From assembly GCF_020829625.1 (NCBI RefSeq), contig NZ_JAIVFX010000045.1, positions 1 through 35,299 on the forward strand: a stretch of DNA of 35,299 nucleotides, written 5' to 3'. This stretch comes from Nostoc sp. XA010 (GTDB lineage: Bacteria; Cyanobacteriota; Cyanobacteriia; Cyanobacteriales; Nostocaceae). This document shows, piece by piece, positions 10,240-18,455 of this stretch. The position numbers were made by a program, and so were the translations under genes. Every line of letters starts with the position of its first letter. Position 1 is the first letter of the stretch. The notes under the pieces are model-generated. The model was given only the letters and a program-made list of their open reading frames with translations, did not search any database and had not been told where the DNA came from.

Positions 10240-10535
10240 GAAAGCGTTCCTTCAGGTAGTGAACCAATAAACTATTGCTTGCAAGGTGTGTTTGCTACAA
10301 ACGATATAGCTATACTCTCATTACAAGCCAAACTTCTCATCACCGATGACGGGCGTTGGGAAATCCTCCTGCCGTGTGTGGAACGACGAGTAAATCAAAA
10401 CGCTACAGTCAATTACAATAATGATTGATGCAAGTGGCTTTATACGCAACAGTTCTGGTTTGATTTCAAAAACTCAAACCGACTCAAAAGGATGAAATCC
10501 TAAAAAATTGGAGCTGGGCGAGCTAAATTCCTGTA
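10240..10535. other. Gap with a possible gene remnant
   Basis: Just under 300 bp lie between the pseudogene and the pRiA4b ORF-3-like gene. In frame with the end of the pseudogene, past its TGA, 63 codons stay open to a TGA at 10426-10428 and include ITDDGRWEILLPCVERR. The stretch reads like protein but has no start and no match in copy 1. It is probably debris of another gene. Nothing else is recognisable. Confidence 0.3.
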
Positions 10536-11066
10536 ATGAATATGGCTAAAACTAAAAAATCAGAAAATGCTCCCAAAAAAGCGACTAACCCTTTTCCCAA
10601 TACACTATATGTGCTGGAGGTGTTTTTAATTGATGGCCCAATTACAGAGGAATTTGCTGTTCTAAATCCAGTGGTGTCTAGAACCATCGAAATTGAAGGT
10701 AGCAATACTTTGCAGGATCTGCATAAAATCATCTTCAAAGCATTTGACCGAGAAGAAGAACATATGTATGAATTTCAAGTCGGAGGAAAAGGTCCGCAAG
10801 ATCCAAATGCAAAACGCTATTGCATAAAACAAGCATTTTCAAGTTCTGATTTGACAGCAAAGCCTACAGGAGATGTGTCTAGTACTTCAATTGCATCTTT
10901 GGGCTTATCTATAGATGATGCTTTTGGTTACTGGTTCGATTTTGGTGATGATTGGTGGCATCAGATTGATGTCATCAGCATTGCAGACACAGTTCCATCA
11001 GGCAAATATCCTAAAATTACTCAGCGAGTCGGGGCTAGTCCTCCGCAATATGCGGATTCTGAGTAG
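10536..11066 (+). CDS. Plasmid pRiA4b ORF-3-like family protein
   Basis: The 176-residue product has the hallmarks of the pRiA4b ORF-3 family (PF07929), common on plasmids and mobile elements and of unknown biochemistry. These are an N-terminal strand region VLEVFLIDGP, then TLQDLHKIIFKAFDREEEHMYEF, a conserved acidic/aromatic core YWFDFGDDWWHQIDV near residues 128-142, and the closing YPKITQRVGASPPQYAD. ATG at 10536 or 10542 could start it; neither has a clear Shine-Dalgarno. After the TAG at 11064-11066 the same frame stays open for about 30 more codons, up to a TGA that overlaps the next ATG at 11159. The present stop may therefore truncate a slightly longer ancestral protein. Confidence 0.8.
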   Translation: MNMAKTKKSENAPKKATNPFPNTLYVLEVFLIDGPITEEFAVLNPVVSRTIEIEGSNTLQDLHKIIFKAFDREEEHMYEFQVGGKGPQDPNAKRYCIKQAFSSSDLTAKPTGDVSSTSIASLGLSIDDAFGYWFDFGDDWWHQIDVISIADTVPSGKYPKITQRVGASPPQYADSE

Positions 11067-11158
11067 AAGAAAAAGCAAGACAATCGTCATTGCCTTGCTA
11101 CGATAGGCTATTTGATAAATCAGGATATCACACAAGCAGAGAAGGCTTTTAAAGAATC

Positions 11159-11377
11159 ATGACAGCTAAAAAACATTATTTACTTAATCACGGATGTTTC
11201 CTTAATTCCACAAATAAAAAGATAGTTGTCAATTTAGCCACGGGTGATATCTTAAATCTAATAACCCAAGAATTAAAAACTCGCTATTCACCAGAAACTC
11301 AAAAAATTGTACTCGAAGAGAGTTCAAATCTGCTACCTGATTTGGTATTTCAAGAAATGTTACAGCGCCAACAGTAA
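11159..11377 (+). CDS. Small hypothetical protein
   Basis: This 72-residue ORF has no family I recognise. It starts with MTAKKHYLLNHGCF and ends LPDLVFQEMLQRQQ. Its ATG overlaps, as ATGA, the stop that would end an in-frame extension of the upstream pRiA4b ORF-3-like gene, suggesting an ancestral translational coupling. The next gene starts 3 bp after its stop. The three genes 10536-11761 look like one accessory operon. Confidence 0.55.
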   Translation: MTAKKHYLLNHGCFLNSTNKKIVVNLATGDILNLITQELKTRYSPETQKIVLEESSNLLPDLVFQEMLQRQQ

Positions 11378-11380
11378 GTA

Positions 11381-11761
11381 GTGAATGTTAACCCTGATAG
11401 CTTAGTTGTGGTTAACTGTGCGATACAAGAGACAGAGCTTGATGAGTTTGGGTTTAATTTAAATATCGAAGTATATTTTGTGATTGCAGATGTCAAAGGT
11501 CAAAATCACTTTCGTGCTAATCGGATAGTCCTTTGGTCAGATATTTGGGGTGATGAAGAACAGCTTTTTGATTTAGAAGATGAGCTAGGTGAGCAATTCT
11601 GGACAGATTATCAAATGCAGCTACTCTTTGATGATAAAAATCAGCAACCAATTGAATTAGAAGTATCACAAACAGATGATTCTGCCGCGAGGTTAGAATT
11701 TTACCCATCCCTGAAAAAGTTTTCACCATCCATAGTTCCCTTTACGAATAATGACTTTTAA
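11381..11761 (+). CDS. Hypothetical acidic protein
   Basis: This is a 126-residue protein of unknown function with a GTG start 3 bp after the previous stop. It is strongly acidic (DIWGDEEQLFDLEDELGEQFW around 51-71) with alternating beta-strand-like segments (VVVNCAIQETELD, NIEVYFVIADV). There is no signal peptide or membrane segment. The tight spacing argues for co-expression with the two genes upstream. Confidence 0.55.
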   Translation: MNVNPDSLVVVNCAIQETELDEFGFNLNIEVYFVIADVKGQNHFRANRIVLWSDIWGDEEQLFDLEDELGEQFWTDYQMQLLFDDKNQQPIELEVSQTDDSAARLEFYPSLKKFSPSIVPFTNNDF

Positions 11762-11850
11762 AATAAGTGATTAAGCCAGAATGCGCTCAACAATTATGGC
11801 GAAATCGTCCCAATGTACTTATCCGTCTTTTGTCACTTACTGATAATTTC

Positions 11851-12276
11851 TTATTCGAGAACTCCGGCTCTTTCAATAATAAACCATTCATGGTACAAGA
11901 TTGCTAAGAAAAATTCTTCATTCTTTAGGCGATCGCATACTGCCATAAATCCCGAAAAGAATGGATCATCTTCATAGGTAGTATCTGATAGAAAAACTGT
12001 TACAGAATTCTTATCCTCACTCCAGATACAACGTATTATAGTAATATTAGGATGATGTGATTTATCTACAGGTAATAATATTGAGCATTCTTCCACTGAC
12101 AAAAATTCTGGTTCTTCATATTTTAAAACCGATTCCCAACTTTCTGGACCTTCATGTTTCTCAATAATTCTATCCCACCTAACTGACTTGATTTTTTCCA
12201 GAGTTTCTGCCGATATTTCGGAGAGTTTCATAGTTTTTACTACAGCTAATAATTTTTCATAATTAACATCTGCCAT
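11851..12276 (-). CDS. Hypothetical protein
   Basis: The 141-residue product is soluble and acidic and begins MADVNYEKLLAVVKTMKLSE. No family is recognised. It faces the plus-strand accessory operon tail to tail, and a HIP1 octamer lies inside it at 11929-11936. The size and acidity resemble small immunity or antitoxin-like proteins, but no partner toxin is visible, so this is only a thought. The short gap 11762-11850 holds an out-of-frame stretch (PECAQQLWRNRPN) that may be gene debris. Confidence 0.55.
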   Translation of the reverse strand: MADVNYEKLLAVVKTMKLSEISAETLEKIKSVRWDRIIEKHEGPESWESVLKYEEPEFLSVEECSILLPVDKSHHPNITIIRCIWSEDKNSVTVFLSDTTYEDDPFFSGFMAVCDRLKNEEFFLAILYHEWFIIERAGVLE

Positions 12277-12373
12277 TCGGCATCAATTGCCAGAAATAGA
12301 TTCAATTAATAAGACTATAATAATGCTTATTTCTATATAACCATTATTATAATCCGAGGGGAAGACCAAAAGC

Positions 12374-13225
12374 ATGATTGACCACGATCGTCTTTTCAAA
12401 GAATTGCTCTCTACGTTTTTTGTTGAGTTTCTTGATTTATTCCTACCTCAAGTAGTCAGCCAAATAGACCGCGATTCCATCCAGTTTTTACCCCAGGAAA
12501 TATTTACTGATGTTACCTCTGGGGAAAAGAAGGAAATTGATTTACTGGCTCAATGCCGCTTCGAGCAGCAAGACACTTGTTTTTTAATTCATGTTGAAAA
12601 TCAATCTTACACTGAGACAGCGTTTGCAAAGCGGATGTTTAAGTATTTTGCACGTCTCTATGAAAAGTATGATTTACCCATTTACCCAGTTGTAGTTTTT
12701 TCGTTTGACGAACCCAAACGCGCCGAACCTCAAAATTATCGGGTCATATTTGGCGACTTCAAGGTAGTAGAATTTCAGTTTGCAGCAATTCAGTTGAATC
12801 GTTTAAGTTGGCGAGATTTTTTAACACAGTCAAATCCGGTGGCAGCAGCATTAATGTCGAAGATGAATATTCGCCGTGAGGAACGTCCCCAGGTAAAAGC
12901 AGAATGTTTACGACTGCTGGCGACGTTAAAGTTATCGCCAGCACGTATGCAATTGATTTCGGGCTTTGTGGATACGTATTTGCGCCTGGATACAACCGAA
13001 GAGCAAGTTTTCCAAGCGGCTATCGATACAATGGGGTTAACTGAGCGGGAGGAAATCATGGAAATTGTTACTAGTTGGGAACAAAAAGCTGCCCAAAAAA
13101 CAAGAGAAGAGATTGCATTGAATCTACTACAAAGAGGAATGATTGTGCCGGAAATTGCACAAATCACGGGTTTAAGTGTAGAACAAGTACAGCAGTTACA
13201 AGCACAACTATCACCAGAAAATTAA
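12374..13225 (+). CDS. Rpn family recombination-promoting nuclease / putative transposase
   Basis: This 283-residue protein has the PD-(D/E)xK fold signature of the Rpn/PDDEXK transposase-like family, common in cyanobacteria. The start is MIDHDRLFKELL, followed by a catalytic acidic residue in KKEIDLLA (D56) and the second half of the site in LIHVENQS, where E75-N-Q77 replaces E-x-K. The region FAKRMFKYFARLYEKYDLPIYPVVVFSFD is typical. The C-terminus is helical and ends in a small HTH-like segment, IAQITGLSVEQVQQL. E. coli Rpn proteins cut DNA and promote RecA-independent recombination; here activity is inferred. The start ATG follows a purine-rich GAGGGGAAG stretch, a plausible ribosome binding site. 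Confidence 0.85.
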   Translation: MIDHDRLFKELLSTFFVEFLDLFLPQVVSQIDRDSIQFLPQEIFTDVTSGEKKEIDLLAQCRFEQQDTCFLIHVENQSYTETAFAKRMFKYFARLYEKYDLPIYPVVVFSFDEPKRAEPQNYRVIFGDFKVVEFQFAAIQLNRLSWRDFLTQSNPVAAALMSKMNIRREERPQVKAECLRLLATLKLSPARMQLISGFVDTYLRLDTTEEQVFQAAIDTMGLTEREEIMEIVTSWEQKAAQKTREEIALNLLQRGMIVPEIAQITGLSVEQVQQLQAQLSPEN

Positions 13226-13305
13226 TCTCAGTACACATTCGTGTATCATCATTGAGATGTCAATTGTCGTTAGAGTTTTTTCCCTTGAAAAAGCGCAAAT
13301 CTTCT

Positions 13306-14361
13306 ATGCCTCGAAAAATCCCACCTTCATCCCACTCGACTGTTACAACTCCACTGGCTCTCTCTCAATTACATATCCGCTTACAGTTTCTAGAAAAAGA
13401 ACACCAATCGCTACTCAAGCAGATTAAGAGAAAGCGTACAGAATTAAATAACTTTATTGAACAGACACGAGCTTTCGCCACAGAAATATTTCATAAAGCC
13501 AGTCCCAGCTTTCAAAAAATGGCTGAGTTAGACCAGGATATTCATACTTTATTTGATGAGATTTTTACTACTAGAAAGTTTGGTAAACAAACCTTCAAAA
13601 ATATAGAGGCAGTTTACCTTAAACTCCAGTTCACAGGAATCATTAGTCTCAAACCAAGGCGCAGACAATTTTCAACAGAGCTAGACGAATTGTTTGACAA
13701 TCCCGAACCCGAATCAGATTTTTCAAGAGAAACTGTTGAAGGTCGCCATCAAAATTGGCAAGCACAAGAATCTGTAGAAGAATCTCATGGTGAAGCTAGT
13801 AGAACAGGAGATAAGAGAAAAATTCGTGAAACATTTCTGAGGTTAGCTGAAATCTTCCATCCTGACAAGGTAAAGGACAGCGAGACACAAACAGATCATA
13901 CAGAAATCATGAAATCAATTAATCAAGCCTACCAAGAAGGTGATTTAGCAAGACTTCTAGAAATTGAGCGACTTCACCAAGTCGGGGAAGTTATTGATAA
14001 TAATAGCGAAGATGATTTAACTCGGAAATGTCGAACTATAGAGCAGCAAAATCAAATTCTCCTGACTCAATATGAAAATTTGAAACGGGAACTACGTTTG
14101 GTAAAAAGTACTCCAGAAGGAACGATGGTTTCCGATTCTCGCAAAGCTGCGAAAAAAGGCATTGATGCTATGGCTTTGATGGTAGAAACGATAGACAACC
14201 AAATAAATCTTGTTTCTCAGATTCGAGATTTTGTCAAGGACTTTAGAGAACAGAAAATTACTATTAAAGAATTTCTTGGTGGCCCACCAACTCTGCAATC
14301 CGTAGACGAGGAATTTATGTCAGACATTCTGGAGCAAATGTTGTCAGATTTAATGAGATAG
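13306..14361 (+). CDS. J-domain (DnaJ-like) co-chaperone protein
   Basis: The frame is open from 13075, but the upstream part overlaps the nuclease gene and is compositionally unlike protein. I place the start at ATG 13306 (MPRKIPPSSHS; TTG 13285 is an alternative), giving 351 residues. A coiled coil (about 20-60, LEKEHQSLLKQIKRKRTELN) precedes a J domain whose diagnostic HPD lies at 185-187 within LAEIFHPDKVKD, followed by INQAYQEGDLARLLEIERL. A second coiled region lies near 230-260. J proteins stimulate DnaK ATPase and choose its clients. The J domain is internal, as in many cyanobacterial J-domain proteins. The client is unknown. It could serve the plasmid replication/partition machinery encoded nearby, as DnaJ does for some plasmids, but that is inference. 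Confidence 0.8.
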   Translation: MPRKIPPSSHSTVTTPLALSQLHIRLQFLEKEHQSLLKQIKRKRTELNNFIEQTRAFATEIFHKASPSFQKMAELDQDIHTLFDEIFTTRKFGKQTFKNIEAVYLKLQFTGIISLKPRRRQFSTELDELFDNPEPESDFSRETVEGRHQNWQAQESVEESHGEASRTGDKRKIRETFLRLAEIFHPDKVKDSETQTDHTEIMKSINQAYQEGDLARLLEIERLHQVGEVIDNNSEDDLTRKCRTIEQQNQILLTQYENLKRELRLVKSTPEGTMVSDSRKAAKKGIDAMALMVETIDNQINLVSQIRDFVKDFREQKITIKEFLGGPPTLQSVDEEFMSDILEQMLSDLMR

Positions 14362-14498
14362 TATTTGACTATTAACAACTTTTGGCTTTATTTGTAGCTC
14401 ATCTGAGCAAATTAAAAGGATTTTACAGAACTATGCCAATTAAAAAATACATTAATCTTAATCTGGGGAGTTTTCTTAATCTCATAGATTAATCTGAG

Positions 14499-14538
14499 AA
14501 AAAGTAACTCTAATGAATTTACATTAGAGTTACTTTTT
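14499..14538. terminator. Bidirectional intrinsic terminator
   Basis: A perfect 17-bp stem pairs 14499-14515 with 14522-14538 around a 6-nt loop (AATTTA). It has A5 on the left and T5 on the right, so it can terminate transcription in both directions. It sits between the J-domain gene (ends 14361, plus) and the convergent zinc-ribbon gene (ends 14620, minus). Confidence 0.9.
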
Positions 14539-14619
14539 ACCAGTTTGAGTTAGGTTGGGCAAATAAGCGCACTGCTTCACTCACTTTCGTGCGCTCACTC
14601 AAAACCTTGAGACAACAAA

Positions 14620-14868
14620 TCATCCGGCTATGTCTTTACCACTCTTGTAAGTCATAGCTCTGGGTTTTCTCTTCTTGAGAGGAACTACTGATTTCTTGGG
14701 TGCTTGTGGCGGACGGCATTTCTCGCAATATAGAGGTCGAATCCCAAAGGTTTCTCGTTGTGTGGGCTGTTCGCACTGCTTACATACGAAGTTGAAAACG
14801 CGAGTGTGAATTTCCCGCTTGTGCGCTCTGACGGTGTACTCTCGGACATCGATTGTTTTGCTGGGCAT
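14620..14868 (-). CDS. Small zinc-ribbon-like basic protein
   Basis: This 82-residue, very basic protein has two CxxC pairs (C29/C32 in CKQC, C48/C51 in CEKC) separated by 15 residues, a four-cysteine zinc-ribbon arrangement. The tail PLKKRKPRAMTYKSGK is lysine/arginine rich, which suggests nucleic-acid binding. No family name can be given. It lies 88 bp downstream of the sigma-factor gene on the same strand and may be co-transcribed with it. An overlapping frame (14685-14939) is a shadow. Confidence 0.65.
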   Translation of the reverse strand: MPSKTIDVREYTVRAHKREIHTRVFNFVCKQCEQPTQRETFGIRPLYCEKCRPPQAPKKSVVPLKKRKPRAMTYKSGKDIAG

Positions 14869-14956
14869 TGATTACTATGTAGCCTTACTTCTTTAATATA
14901 GTTTTTCTTCATATCAGTTCTGTAAGATCCGTGCATCATCTGGCTAAAACATCCTC

Positions 14957-15907
14957 TTATTCAAATAAATACTCTTGAATGTCATTTTGATGATGGCGAA
15001 GAATACTTATAGCTTTGACCTGGATTTGACGAATGCGCTCTCGACTGAGGTTTAGCTGTTGGCCAATCTGAGCGAGATTGAAATGCTGATCGTTCTCTAG
15101 CCCAAAGCTTAAAGTCAACACTTGACGTTGAATCAGTGTCAATGGTTCTAAGAATTTAGCTACGTCTTGCAATAGAAGTTCTTGGGTAAGCAGTTTTTCT
15201 GGTGAAGCGCCAACGTCTGCTAAAATTTCGCCCAATTCTGTCTCTTTCTCATCTCCGACTTGTTTATTTAGAGAGATGGCTGTACGAGAGGCGGCGAGAT
15301 ATTCTCGAAGCTTATCTGTACTGAGGTTTAATGATTTTGCTATTTCTTCAGCAGTGGCATGACGACCGAGTTTTTGAAAGCTTTCTCGCTGTACTTTCTT
15401 AATTTTGGTAAGTATTTCAGTGAGATGAACAGGCAATCTAATAGTGCGCGATTGTTCTGCTATAGCGCGTGTAATCTCTTGGCGAATCCACCAATAAGCA
15501 TAGGTCGATAGCTTATAGCCCCGGTTGGGATCAAACTTTTCTATACCCCTTTGTAAACCTATTGCTCCTTCTTGGATCAAATCTAAGAATTCCAAATTGC
15601 GGTTCTGGTATTTCTTGGCAACAGATACTACCAACCGCAGGTTTGCTGTCACCATTTTTTGTTTAGCCTTTTGACCAAGGTGTAGTGCTGCTCGGACTTG
15701 TGCTTCGGTTTGAGCAACAGCATTGGCTAATTCTGTCATTGTTGGTTCCCGGTCTAGCTGTTGAGTGAGTTCATTTTTAAATTGCTCAATGGCAACCATT
15801 TGTTGTACCTGTCTACCATAAGCAATTTCTTCCTCTGGCTTTAGTAAAGGATACTGACCAATTTCTTGCAAATAGACGCGAACCATGTCGGAACTCAGGC
15901 TGGACAT
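14957..15907 (-). CDS. RNA polymerase sigma factor, sigma-70 family (group 2 SigB/SigD-like)
   Basis: The 316-residue sigma factor starts directly with region 1.2 (MVRVYLQEIGQYPLL) and lacks region 1.1, as group 2 sigmas of cyanobacteria do. Region 2 is intact: ANLRLVVSVAKKYQNRN at 88-104, DLIQEGAIGLQRGIEKFDP at 109-127, then YKLSTYAYWWIRQEI for -10 recognition and melting. Region 3 follows, and region 4 ends with the helix-turn-helix LNLSRERIRQIQVKA that reads the -35 box. It is predicted to redirect host RNA polymerase to alternative promoters. Its presence on a plasmid, next to a zinc-ribbon gene and in the same window as an RNA-polymerase-like gene, is notable. Confidence 0.93.
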   Translation of the reverse strand: MSSLSSDMVRVYLQEIGQYPLLKPEEEIAYGRQVQQMVAIEQFKNELTQQLDREPTMTELANAVAQTEAQVRAALHLGQKAKQKMVTANLRLVVSVAKKYQNRNLEFLDLIQEGAIGLQRGIEKFDPNRGYKLSTYAYWWIRQEITRAIAEQSRTIRLPVHLTEILTKIKKVQRESFQKLGRHATAEEIAKSLNLSTDKLREYLAASRTAISLNKQVGDEKETELGEILADVGASPEKLLTQELLLQDVAKFLEPLTLIQRQVLTLSFGLENDQHFNLAQIGQQLNLSRERIRQIQVKAISILRHHQNDIQEYLFE

Positions 15908-15997
15908 ACAAACTTTTCGACTTTTTTAAACCAGGGGATTTAAAAGTATAAATCAAATAGCTCAATAAATTTTTCTATTTTGAAGAACCAAAACATA

Positions 15998-18244
15998 TCA
16001 CCAATGCAGCCCTGCCTGAAGTAACCTCTGCTGTAACCGTGTGTAGCGCATTTGGTCATCGGTAGAGCGCACCGCCAGAGATATCGCTTTTTTGGCTCCA
16101 ACCACGATCGCTAACTTCTTGGCACGAGTTATACCAGTGTAAAACAGGTTTCGGGTCAACATCATATAGTGCTGCATATAGATTGGCAGAACTATCACTG
16201 GATATTCTGACCCCTGGCTTTTATGAATAGTTACGCTCCACGCTAGCGCAATTTCGTTGAGGTCAGCGTAATCGTAAACCACAGTACGCTCACCATATTG
16301 CACTGCAACTTCCTGCTCGACAGTATCAATGCTTTGAATAATCCCCAGGTCGCCGTTGAAAACTTCACGGTTATAGTCATTGGTTAGCTGGATGATGCGA
16401 TCGCCCTCGCGTAACAAATTCCCACCTCTATTAATCTCTACCTTGCTGGGGCTGGGTGGGTTGATCAACTGCTGCAATACTGTGTTCAGATTACGAGTCC
16501 CGATTACTCCCCGTGTCATCGGACAAAGCACTTGGACATCAGTGGCAGGATTAAAACCTAAGCGGGGAATTAAATCGGTAATCAACTCGCAGATTGCTTG
16601 CACTCCATGTTCAGGCTGATGACCACCACCATGCCACAGACAATCAGATTGAGGTGTGTCAGAAATCGGTTCAATCGTGGGATAAATTCCTCGATTAATC
16701 TGATGAGCAGCAGTGATAATTGCACTTGTTTGAGCTTGGCGAAATACCTGGGTCAACCGCACCACCGGAACTCGCCTAGAATTAATCAAATCAGCAAGTA
16801 TTTGACCTGGCCCTACAGATGGTAACTGGTCAATGTCACCTACTAACAACAGTAGAGCGCCAGCTAATACTGCTTTAACCAAGGAGTAAGCCAGAAATAA
16901 ATCAAGCATACTGGCTTCATCAGCGATAATTGCCGTGTGGGGTAAAGGATTTTCGCTATCGCGCTTGAAACCCCTTGAGCGGGGGTCAAATTCTAACAAG
17001 CGATGTATGGTTTTAGCTTCCAGCCCAGTCATTTCACCTAAGCGTTGAGCAGCCCGTCCAGTGGGTGCTGCCATTGCAATAGATTTACCCATTGCTTTCC
17101 ACAGGCTAACAATGGTGTGAGTTGTGAAGGTCTTTCCTACGCCAGGGCCACCAGTCAAAATCATGATTTTGGAGTAGGCTGCTGTTTCTAAAGCTTGGCG
17201 TTGCTGTTCTGAAAGCTGAATTTTACGGCTGGCTGTAAAGCGGTCAATCCAGGCACGGACACGGGGAATATCTTGTGCAATCGGCTGGCTCAAGCGCCCA
17301 GATATCAGTTGTGCTAGGTTTTGTTCTGTATGAAAATAAGTTGGTTTGTAGCACAGCAGGGTTTGGTCTGGAATTTTCTCTCTGATTAGCTCATCTTTCA
17401 GAGCCATGTCTTTGATAGTTTGAGCCATTGCATCTTCTGTTGACTGATGCTCTTCAGTAGTCAACAGTTTAATCACGGACTCAATTAGTTCTGGCTGTGG
17501 TAAGTAACAATGTCCATCTTCAGCAGCTTCACTCAAAGCGTGGACAAGTCCAGCACAATATCTAAACTCAGAATTAGGGGCAACTCCTAAGTTTCGAGCA
17601 ATCTTATCAGCAGTTAGAAAACCAATACCGTAGATATCGGCTGCTAGTTGGTACGGGTTATGGGTTACTGTGGCGATCGCTTTATCACCATATTGTTTGT
17701 AAATTTTGACCGCGTATGTTGTTGAAACACCGTGCCCTTGCAAAAATACCATTACTTCTTTTATAGCTTTCTGTGTCTCCCAGGCATTTTTAATTAACTT
17801 AATCCGCTTTTTGGCAATACCCTGGACTTCAATCAGTCGTTCAATTTGGTTTTCGATGATGTCCAGAGTTTCTAAACCAAAGTGAGCAACGATGCGCTTG
17901 GCTGTAACTGGTCCCACACCTTTAATTAGTCCACTGCCCAAATATTTCTCAATTCCAGTAAGAGTAGCTGGTTTGGTTTCTTTGTAGTTGACTACTTGGA
18001 ACTGTGGCCCAAATTGTGGATGGTCACGCCAGAATCCAGTTAGCTGTAAAGTCTGCCCTGGCTGGATATTAGCAAAGCTGCCAACAATTGTTGTGAGTTC
18101 GGTGCTACGCGGGCGAGTCAGCCTTGCCACTGTGTAACCCGATTCAGCAGAGTAAAAAGTTAAACGTTCTACAACTCCAGTGATTGTTTCGTGTTGAGGA
18201 AAGGCGCTTACTTGTTGAGGGGAAAGATTAGGAGGAGTGGACAT
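15998..18244 (-). CDS. recD2: RecD2-type SF1B ATP-dependent DNA helicase
   Basis: The product has 748 residues, the usual length for RecD2. It shows an N-terminal OB-like region (ITGVVERLTFYSAESGYTVARL), helix-hairpin-helix repeats (LIKGVGPVTAKRIVAHFG near 106-123, IYGIGFLTADKIARNLG near 204-220), Walker A GGPGVGKT at 365-372, Walker B ADEAS at 441-445, and C-terminal motifs including TIHKSQGSEYPVIVLP and the final FYTGITRAKK. RecD2 is a 5'-3' helicase acting outside RecBCD in DNA repair and replication restart. A plasmid copy may support plasmid replication or conjugative DNA processing. It lies downstream of parAB on the same strand, 211 bp away. Two HIP1 sites lie inside the gene. Confidence 0.93.
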   Translation of the reverse strand: MSTPPNLSPQQVSAFPQHETITGVVERLTFYSAESGYTVARLTRPRSTELTTIVGSFANIQPGQTLQLTGFWRDHPQFGPQFQVVNYKETKPATLTGIEKYLGSGLIKGVGPVTAKRIVAHFGLETLDIIENQIERLIEVQGIAKKRIKLIKNAWETQKAIKEVMVFLQGHGVSTTYAVKIYKQYGDKAIATVTHNPYQLAADIYGIGFLTADKIARNLGVAPNSEFRYCAGLVHALSEAAEDGHCYLPQPELIESVIKLLTTEEHQSTEDAMAQTIKDMALKDELIREKIPDQTLLCYKPTYFHTEQNLAQLISGRLSQPIAQDIPRVRAWIDRFTASRKIQLSEQQRQALETAAYSKIMILTGGPGVGKTFTTHTIVSLWKAMGKSIAMAAPTGRAAQRLGEMTGLEAKTIHRLLEFDPRSRGFKRDSENPLPHTAIIADEASMLDLFLAYSLVKAVLAGALLLLVGDIDQLPSVGPGQILADLINSRRVPVVRLTQVFRQAQTSAIITAAHQINRGIYPTIEPISDTPQSDCLWHGGGHQPEHGVQAICELITDLIPRLGFNPATDVQVLCPMTRGVIGTRNLNTVLQQLINPPSPSKVEINRGGNLLREGDRIIQLTNDYNREVFNGDLGIIQSIDTVEQEVAVQYGERTVVYDYADLNEIALAWSVTIHKSQGSEYPVIVLPIYMQHYMMLTRNLFYTGITRAKKLAIVVGAKKAISLAVRSTDDQMRYTRLQQRLLQAGLHW

Positions 18245-18455
18245 TGCTTATCATCAGATGCCGCACATAATTATATATAATACTGGAATTCAATTAACTG
18301 TAGTACATAAATACTATTTTTTTGAGATTACAGTAATAGTAGATAATAAAGTCGAAAATGCTTTGCCTCACCATACGATGACTACGAGCGCAAGCTATGG
18401 AAGCTACGCCTCAAAGGTTGGTAAGAGTGAAAGATGTTGTAAAAAACCGTAGATT

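Noticed and set aside
12759..13167. Two minus-strand ORFs opposite the Rpn-type nuclease
   Set aside because: The plus-strand frame has clear family motifs; these are antisense shadows.
13075..13305. N-terminal extension of the J-domain ORF
   Set aside because: It overlaps the nuclease gene and reads as low-quality protein; the start at 13306 is preferred.
14685..14939. Second minus-strand ORF overlapping the zinc-ribbon gene
   Set aside because: The other frame holds a regular four-cysteine pattern; this one has none.
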